Origin: Bacteroidota bacterium
Lineage (GTDB): Bacteria > Bacteroidota > Bacteroidia > Chitinophagales > Saprospiraceae
NCBI GenBank assembly: GCA_024280135.1
Contig: JAJRQS010000016.1
Location: 1-11,620 of the forward strand
Length of the DNA stretch: 11,620 nucleotides
Reading direction: 5' to 3'
Positions 7,477 to 11,620 of the stretch are shown piece after piece. Under the pieces are notes generated by a model. It ran no database searches. It was not told the origin of the DNA and saw nothing but the letters and a program-made list of their open reading frames with translations. The position numbers and the translations under genes were made by a program. Each line of letters starts with the position of its first letter. The first letter of the stretch is position 1.

Positions 7477-8781
7477 ATGTCTCTTTTTCTGTATCTAGGT
7501 AATTTACTACCTTTACAGCATAAAAACCCATCTTTTGTGGAAACACTCAGCTTATACGACCTTAACGAATTTATCCGCCAGGTAGTCATCTCGAACTTTG
7601 GACAAGAAATGTGGGTGACTTGTGAAATCAGCCAAGTTAATCTATCAAGGGGGCATCGTTATATTGAATTGATTCAGAAAGATGAAGAAACGCAAGACAT
7701 AATTGCTAGAATGGGCGCCGTTATTTGGTCCAGAGATTACGCCGCCCTTCGTAGGAAACACCGCAATGCTTTGGCTTCAGTGCTTGCAGAGGCCAATCAG
7801 GTTCGGCTTCAAGTAAAAGTTGATTTTCATGAACGTTTCGGGATGAAGCTAATGATTAAGGATATAGATCTTAATTATACCATTGGGCAGTTTGCCGAAA
7901 GGAGGTTGTTTATCATCAGTCAACTCGAAAAAGAAGATTTATTATATATTAATGAATCACTACCTTTACCGCGATCTATTCAGCGTGTAGCGGTCATTAG
8001 CTCTGAAACTGCAGCTGGTTTTGCGGATTATAGAGCACATTTGGAAGAGAATGAATATGGCTATGATTATCGCACCCATCTATTTCCAGCAGCGATGCAA
8101 GGCAAACAAGTCGAACCAGAAGTACTAACTCAATTAAGCATCATCAAAAAGAGATGTAAAGAGTTTGATGTTGTGGTGATCATTAGAGGAGGAGGCTCTA
8201 AGATTGATTTAGCTGATTTTGATAGTTATGCTTTGGGGAAGATGATTGCGACCTTCCCGATACCCGTATTTACAGGGATAGGGCATGAAATAGATGAGTC
8301 TGTCATTGACTTGGTTGCCGCAAAAGCTTTTAAGACTCCAACGGCCGTAGCCAGTTATCTCATACAACATAACCTGGAGACAGAGCAAGAGATTTTGACT
8401 ATGGAACATGAAGTCGTTCAGCTTGCGCAAAATGTCCTTTCGGAAAAAAGGCATGATCTTGAAAATGTCCAACAATTTATTCCACTCCTAGTGAAAGGAA
8501 TACTAGAACGTTCTACCTTAGCCTTACAGCAATTAGATATTGTTTTGGCTAGGGCTTTTGCGCAAGCTATTACATTACAGGAACAAAAATTGACCCATAT
8601 CCTAGCGTTAATCGACACCACAAGACCAGAACGAATCCTAAAAAAAGGGTACAGTATTACCTACCTAAAAGGACGACCCATCACCCAAATAAATAGCCTA
8701 CAAATAGGCGACACGATAGAAACTCGCATACATACAGGTGTTTTGCATTCTAAAATAAACAAAATCGACAATAATGGCTAA
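7477..8781 (+). CDS. xseA: Exodeoxyribonuclease VII large subunit
   Basis: A 434-residue catalytic subunit of exonuclease VII, which degrades single-stranded DNA to oligonucleotides from either end in repair and recombination. The N-terminal OB-fold spans about 25-130 (LSLYDLNEFIR, then VTCEISQ). The catalytic core carries AVISSETAAGFADY (about 170-183), RGGGS (237-241), GIGHEIDES (267-275) and TPTAVAS (287-293), all hallmark motifs. A long helical region (about 298-380) would form the XseB-binding stalk, and the C-terminal KKGYS (389-393) plus a GDTIETRI strand closes the fold. Length fits the family (E. coli about 456). The first 20 residues (MSLFLYLGNLLPLQH...) do not look conserved; the in-frame GTG at 7537, reading (M)ETLSLYDLNEF, is an alternative start. 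The stop overlaps xseB, indicating an operon. Confidence 0.96.
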   Translation: MSLFLYLGNLLPLQHKNPSFVETLSLYDLNEFIRQVVISNFGQEMWVTCEISQVNLSRGHRYIELIQKDEETQDIIARMGAVIWSRDYAALRRKHRNALASVLAEANQVRLQVKVDFHERFGMKLMIKDIDLNYTIGQFAERRLFIISQLEKEDLLYINESLPLPRSIQRVAVISSETAAGFADYRAHLEENEYGYDYRTHLFPAAMQGKQVEPEVLTQLSIIKKRCKEFDVVVIIRGGGSKIDLADFDSYALGKMIATFPIPVFTGIGHEIDESVIDLVAAKAFKTPTAVASYLIQHNLETEQEILTMEHEVVQLAQNVLSEKRHDLENVQQFIPLLVKGILERSTLALQQLDIVLARAFAQAITLQEQKLTHILALIDTTRPERILKKGYSITYLKGRPITQINSLQIGDTIETRIHTGVLHSKINKIDNNG

Positions 8782-8956
8782 GAAAAAAATTACCTTTGAA
8801 AAGGCAATGGAAGAACTCCAATTGATCTATGAAGCATTAGAGCAAGGTGCCGTAGGATTGGACGAGTTGGAGACCAAAATGAAACGAGTTAAAGTCCTTT
8901 CCGAGTTTTGTCAAAGAAAACTTCGAGATATAGAAGCTGTTATTTCAAAAGATTAA
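8774..8956 (+). CDS. xseB: Exodeoxyribonuclease VII small subunit
   Basis: A 60-residue protein, matching the small size of the family (60-80). The pattern FEKAMEELQLIYEALEQG, then LDELETKMKRV, then a Cys and RKLRDIEAVI follows the family consensus of two antiparallel helices (FEeAlxeLexIvexLExGxxxLdexl, followed by Lxxcxxxlxxaexxi). Several copies wrap the helical region of XseA and are needed for nuclease activity. The ATG at 8774 overlaps the last 8 bp of xseA, so translation is probably coupled. The coding region ends in TAA at 8954-8956, and the first good terminator is 165 nt downstream. Confidence 0.95.
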   Translation: MAKKKITFEKAMEELQLIYEALEQGAVGLDELETKMKRVKVLSEFCQRKLRDIEAVISKD

Positions 8957-9120
8957 TATTATTCTTACTACATAAGGTTCTCATCCTTAATATATTAGGA
9001 CTTCTTTATTTTTTTTGGAGATTAGTCCCTAGTTTTTATGCGATTAGAGTCAGTTTTTGGCATGATTCTCGCAATTGGTATATTGTGTAAGTTTTGGTTA
9101 AGAATTGAAAAATTCATTTC

Positions 9121-9148
9121 AGCTCGTGAAAAGTCACGAGCTTTTTTT
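9121..9148 (+). terminator. Rho-independent terminator of the xseAB unit
   Basis: A 9-bp perfect stem (AGCTCGTGA at 9121-9129 with TCACGAGCT at 9134-9142), an AAAG tetraloop and seven T (9142-9148). It ends the plus-strand xseAB transcript. Confidence 0.92.
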
Positions 9149-9186
9149 ATGCCCCTATGCTTCCTTCTGTCCGTTATGCCTGCTCT

Positions 9187-9257
9187 TAAACGTCCGAAGG
9201 ACACTAAACGTCCGATGGTCGCAACTGTACGAAGTGCAAATAAACGTCCGATGGCCA
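9187..9257. repeat. Degenerate cluster of the TAAACGTCCGAAGGAC repeat
   Basis: TAAACGTCCGAAGGACA (9187-9203) is identical to the units of the array at 11509-11620. It is followed by TAAACGTCCGATGGTCG (9205-9221), a diverged segment containing TGTACGAAGTGCA (about 9226-9238), and TAAACGTCCGATGGCCA (9241-9257). It lies just upstream of the symporter genes. Confidence 0.85.
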
Positions 9258-9278
9258 CATAATTTAACATATTTTTTC

Positions 9279-9286
9279 TATTTTTA
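9279..9286 (+). promoter_or_regulatory. Weak candidate -7 box for the symporter pair
   Basis: TATTTTTA matches TAnnTTTG at all but the last fixed position and lies 18 nt before the ATG at 9305, a spacing like that of the ABC-F promoter. The region is very AT-rich, so chance matches are expected. Confidence 0.35.
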
Positions 9287-9304
9287 CGCTACAAAAAAGC
9301 GAAC

Positions 9305-9556
9305 ATGGAAAATAGATACAAAGCATATTGGAAAAAGAATATTCGACTATTGCTAGCCTTACTCTCTGTATGGTTCATAGTCTCCTTTGGATTTGGGATT
9401 TTATTTGTCGAACAACTCAATCAATTTCAAATTGGGGGGGCTCCACTTGGATTTTGGTTTGCCCAACAGGGGTCAATCGTCGTTTTTGTATTTTTGATTC
9501 TCATTTATGTAATTCGCATGAGAAAGATGGATAAGGATTTTGGTGTAGATGATTAA
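9305..9556 (+). CDS. Sodium:solute symporter small subunit (DUF4212 family)
   Basis: An 83-residue membrane protein with two hydrophobic helices (about 14-35 and 57-70) and a short connecting segment holding the highly conserved GGAPLGFWFAQQGSI (44-58). The N-terminal YWKKNIRL and the tail RKMDKDFGVDD are also typical. This family is found immediately upstream of VC_2705-type acetate/solute symporters, as here (next gene 50 nt downstream), and is regarded as their small partner, analogous to YjcH beside ActP. It acts in the inner membrane; its exact role is not established. A run of seven G (9434-9440) lies in the GG codons of the conserved motif. Confidence 0.93.
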   Translation: MENRYKAYWKKNIRLLLALLSVWFIVSFGFGILFVEQLNQFQIGGAPLGFWFAQQGSIVVFVFLILIYVIRMRKMDKDFGVDD

Positions 9557-9606
9557 TTATTCTACCTTAATTTAGTTTTCTCTTTAAGTCTACAAAACAA
9601 AAAATC

Positions 9607-11319
9607 ATGTCAGTAAAACTCTGGACTTACATCATTGTGGGTATTACGTTCGCCCTTTATATCGGAATTGCTATCTATACTAGAGCATCCTCCACAAAAG
9701 AATTTTATGTCGCAGGCGGAGGCGTATCTCCACTAGCCAATGGTATGGCAACTGCCGCAGATTGGATGTCAGCAGCTTCCTTTATTTCAATGGCAGGATT
9801 AATATCTTTCTCAGGATATGATGGAAGCGTTTATTTGATGGGATGGACTGGAGGCTATGTGTTGCTTGCCTTACTCTTAGCCCCTTACTTGCGTAAATTT
9901 GGAAAATTCACAGTGCCTGATTTTATTGGAGATCGGTATTATTCCAATGTAGCTCGAAGCGTTGCAGTGCTAGCTGCTATCCTTATTTCTTTTACGTATG
10001 TGGCCGGACAGATGCGTGGTGTAGGCGTTGTATTTGCTCGATTTTTGGAAGTTGACATTGAATTAGGTGTAGGGATAGGTATGGCGATGGTTTTTTTCTA
10101 TGCAGTTTTAGGCGGAATGAAAGGTATCACTTATACACAAGTGGCACAATATGTAATTTTAATATTTGCCTTTATGGTGCCCGCTTTTTTCTTGTCTATG
10201 ATGATGACAGGTAGTATTATTCCACAATTTGGTTTTGTAGGAGAATCAACGGATGGTTCGGGTATGTACTTACTTCAAAAGCTAGACCAACTTCATACAG
10301 ACTTAGGCTTTCATGAATATACAACGGGTTCAAAATCAAAAATAGATGTCTTTGCCATTACACTCGCTTTGATGGTTGGAACAGCCGGATTGCCACATGT
10401 AATCGTTCGATTTTTTACAGTACCAAAAGTATCCGATGCTCGAAAGTCTGGAGCTTGGGCGCTACTATTTATTGCTATCCTTTATACGACGGCACCTGCC
10501 ATTGCTGTGTTTGCAAGAACCAATCTAATCAACACCGTCAGTAATAAAGAATATTCAGAAATGCCTACTTGGTTTTCAAAATGGGAAAACACTGGCTTGA
10601 TACAATTTGAGGATAAAAACCAAGATGGGCGTATTCAATACACTGGAGATGTTTTATCTAATGAATTAAAAATAGATAAAGACATCATGGTCTTAGCAAA
10701 TCCAGAAATAGCCAATTTGCCTACTTGGGTAATAGCACTCGTTGCGGCAGGCGGATTGGCCGCAGCCCTTTCTACCGCTGCCGGATTGTTATTAGTTATT
10801 TCTGCGGCTATTTCACATGATTTAATTAAAAAACAATTTAAGCCGAATATTTCTGAAAAGGAAGAATTAAGATGGGCTAGATTTGGGGCATTATTAGCGG
10901 TATTAGTAGCGGGATATTTTGGAATTCATCCACCGGGCTTTGTGGCCGCTACGGTAGCTTTAGCCTTTGGGCTTGCAGCAGCTTCCTTTTTTCCCGCCAT
11001 CTTTTTGGGGATCTTTGACAAACGGATGAATAAAGAAGGTGCTATCGCAGGAATGGTTGTTGGTTTACTCTTAATGTTTGGGTATATGGCCGTTTTTAAA
11101 CTGGGTTGGTTTGTAGCAGAAATACCCCCAAAATCATCTTGGTTTATGGGCATTTCTCCAGAAGGTTTTGGCTCCGTAGCCATGGTGGTGAATTTTGTCA
11201 TTTCCTTTGTTGTCTCAAGAATGACGCCCCCACCCCCACAAGTAATTTTAGATTTGGTTGAAAATATTCGTGTTCCACATGCTGAAGGGGATGAAGCATT
11301 GGAAGTACAGGATCATTGA
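9607..11319 (+). CDS. Sodium:solute symporter, large subunit (VC_2705-like, acetate-type)
   Basis: A 570-residue inner-membrane transporter of the solute:sodium symporter (SSS) family, with about 12-13 hydrophobic helices. Motifs include EFYVAGGGVSPLANGMATAADWMSAASFISMAG (positions about 32-64, with AADWMSA at 50-56 in the Na+-site helix region), the family signature GGMKGITYTQVAQY (169-182), TAGLPHVIVRFFTV (259-272) and AAGGLAAALSTAAG (380-393). These match the ActP/VC_2705 branch, which takes up acetate or similar short carboxylates with Na+; the substrate here is inferred. A hydrophilic loop of about 60 residues around 310-365 contains an EF-hand-like DKNQDGRI (336-343). The DUF4212 partner lies directly upstream, supporting one operon. 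The coding region ends in TGA at 11317-11319 and a repeat array begins at once, with no terminator hairpin seen. Confidence 0.94.
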   Translation: MSVKLWTYIIVGITFALYIGIAIYTRASSTKEFYVAGGGVSPLANGMATAADWMSAASFISMAGLISFSGYDGSVYLMGWTGGYVLLALLLAPYLRKFGKFTVPDFIGDRYYSNVARSVAVLAAILISFTYVAGQMRGVGVVFARFLEVDIELGVGIGMAMVFFYAVLGGMKGITYTQVAQYVILIFAFMVPAFFLSMMMTGSIIPQFGFVGESTDGSGMYLLQKLDQLHTDLGFHEYTTGSKSKIDVFAITLALMVGTAGLPHVIVRFFTVPKVSDARKSGAWALLFIAILYTTAPAIAVFARTNLINTVSNKEYSEMPTWFSKWENTGLIQFEDKNQDGRIQYTGDVLSNELKIDKDIMVLANPEIANLPTWVIALVAAGGLAAALSTAAGLLLVISAAISHDLIKKQFKPNISEKEELRWARFGALLAVLVAGYFGIHPPGFVAATVALAFGLAAASFFPAIFLGIFDKRMNKEGAIAGMVVGLLLMFGYMAVFKLGWFVAEIPPKSSWFMGISPEGFGSVAMVVNFVISFVVSRMTPPPPQVILDLVENIRVPHAEGDEALEVQDH

Positions 11320-11325
11320 TGATTT

Positions 11326-11508
11326 GCTCCCTGCGGTCGCGTTTATGTGCTCCCTGTGGTCGCGTTTATGTGCTCCCTGTGGTCGCGTTTATGTGCTCCT
11401 GCGTCGCGTTTATTTGCTCCTGTGGTCGCGTTGATTTGCTCCCTGCGGTCGCGTTGATTTGCTCCCTGCGGTCGCGTTGATTTGCTCCTGCGTCGCGTTG
11501 ATTTGCTC
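11326..11508. repeat. Tandem repeat array A (GCTCCCTGCGGTCGCG plus spacer)
   Basis: Eight units start at 11326, 11349, 11372, 11395, 11416, 11438, 11461 and 11484, with lengths 23, 23, 23, 21, 22, 23, 23 and 21, followed by a truncated GCTC at 11505-11508. The core is GCTCCCTGCGGTCGCG, with CTGTGG variants (units 2, 3, 5) and a shortened GCTCCTGCGTCGCG in units 4 and 8. The spacer is TTTATGT in the first three units, TTTATTT in the fourth and TTGATTT in the last four. It begins 6 nt after the symporter stop. Confidence 0.95.
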
Positions 11509-11620
11509 TAAACGTCCGAAGGACAAATAAACGTCCAAAGGACAAATAAACGTCCGAAGGACAAATAAACGTCCAAAGGACAAATAAACGTCCGAAGGAC
11601 AAATAAACGTCCGAAGGACA
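11509..11620. repeat. Tandem repeat array B (TAAACGTCCGAAGGACAAA, 19 bp)
   Basis: Perfect 19-bp periodicity: units start at 11509, 11528, 11547, 11566, 11585 and 11604, the last cut by the window edge. The only variation is GTCCGAAGGAC (units 1, 3, 5, 6) against GTCCAAAGGAC (units 2, 4). Each core has a GTCC/GGAC inverted repeat around three bases. No stop-free coding role is evident, and the array continues beyond the window. Confidence 0.96.

Larger units (their letters stand above)
8957..9304. other. Gene-free stretch between xseB and the symporter pair
   Basis: These 348 bases hold, in order: an AT-rich 3' flank of xseB (8957-9120), a strong terminator (9121-9148), a short degenerate repeat cluster (9187-9257) and a weak promoter candidate (9279-9286). 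The short frames that cross it run through the terminator hairpin and the repeats, and none looks like a protein family. A possible small hydrophobic peptide from ATG 9038 is discussed under findings. Confidence 0.65.

Noticed and set aside
8908..9090. 60-codon plus-strand frame overlapping the end of xseB
   Set aside because: It overlaps xseB in another frame and then crosses AT-rich noncoding DNA; the hydrophobic sequence has the composition expected of random AT-rich translation.
9105..9356. Plus-strand frame through the terminator and into the DUF4212 gene
   Set aside because: It passes through a clear terminator and the repeat cluster and overlaps a well-supported gene in another frame.
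9434..9440. Run of seven G as a possible phase-variation site in the DUF4212 gene
   Set aside because: It encodes the conserved Gly-Gly of the family motif and is short for slippage; a switch function in a transporter subunit is not supported.
11366..11602. Minus-strand open frame of 78 codons through the tandem repeats
   Set aside because: Its protein is only a translation of the two repeat arrays (REQINAT-type periodic words) and their 21-23 bp units do not keep one frame throughout; no start context or promoter supports it.
11326..11620. CRISPR array
   Set aside because: Units are 19-23 bp in direct tandem without unique spacers of 30 bp or more, and no cas genes are in the window.

Overview
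The window reads as a chromosomal segment of a member of the Bacteroidota, plausibly a Saprospirales-like marine or gliding lineage. Four things point there: a type IX secretion (T9SS) sorting domain at the end of a PKD-repeat protein, promoter boxes of the phylum-specific TAnnTTTG type, start codons without Shine-Dalgarno sequences, and a moderately AT-rich composition. The assignment to the phylum is strong; anything finer is a guess.

Layout. (i) 1-2753, +: the 3' part of a large secreted protein made of alternating PKD-type domains and a C-terminal T9SS sorting domain, closed by a strong terminator. (ii) 2869-5309, +: a promoter and a two-gene unit, an ABC-F ribosome-associated ATPase followed 2 nt later by a flavodoxin-fold NAD(P)H:FMN reductase-like protein. 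(iii) 5310-5505: an intergenic stretch of short dispersed-type repeats. (iv) 5506-7338, -: a 610-residue protein of unknown function with nitronate-monooxygenase-like TIM-barrel signatures and six cysteines in its middle and C-terminal parts. (v) 7376-7399: a perfect 24-bp palindrome in which two oppositely oriented promoter boxes abut, one for the minus-strand gene and one for the plus-strand genes. (vi) 7477-8956, +: xseA and xseB, overlapping by 8 bp, encoding both subunits of exonuclease VII, with a terminator at 9121-9148. (vii) 9305-11319, +: a two-gene sodium:solute (acetate-type) symporter, small DUF4212 subunit plus large SSS subunit. (viii) 11320-11620: a dense array of two short tandem repeats, running off the window edge; degenerate copies of one of them lie at 9187-9257, so the symporter pair is flanked on both sides by the same repeat family.

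Most genes are ordinary housekeeping or transport functions. The features that merit attention are the palindromic double promoter, the uncharacterised cysteine-rich flavoprotein-like gene, and the repeat arrays, whose two unit types share one linker word in opposite orientation. No phage, transposase, CRISPR array, toxin-antitoxin pair, tRNA or rRNA gene was recognised.
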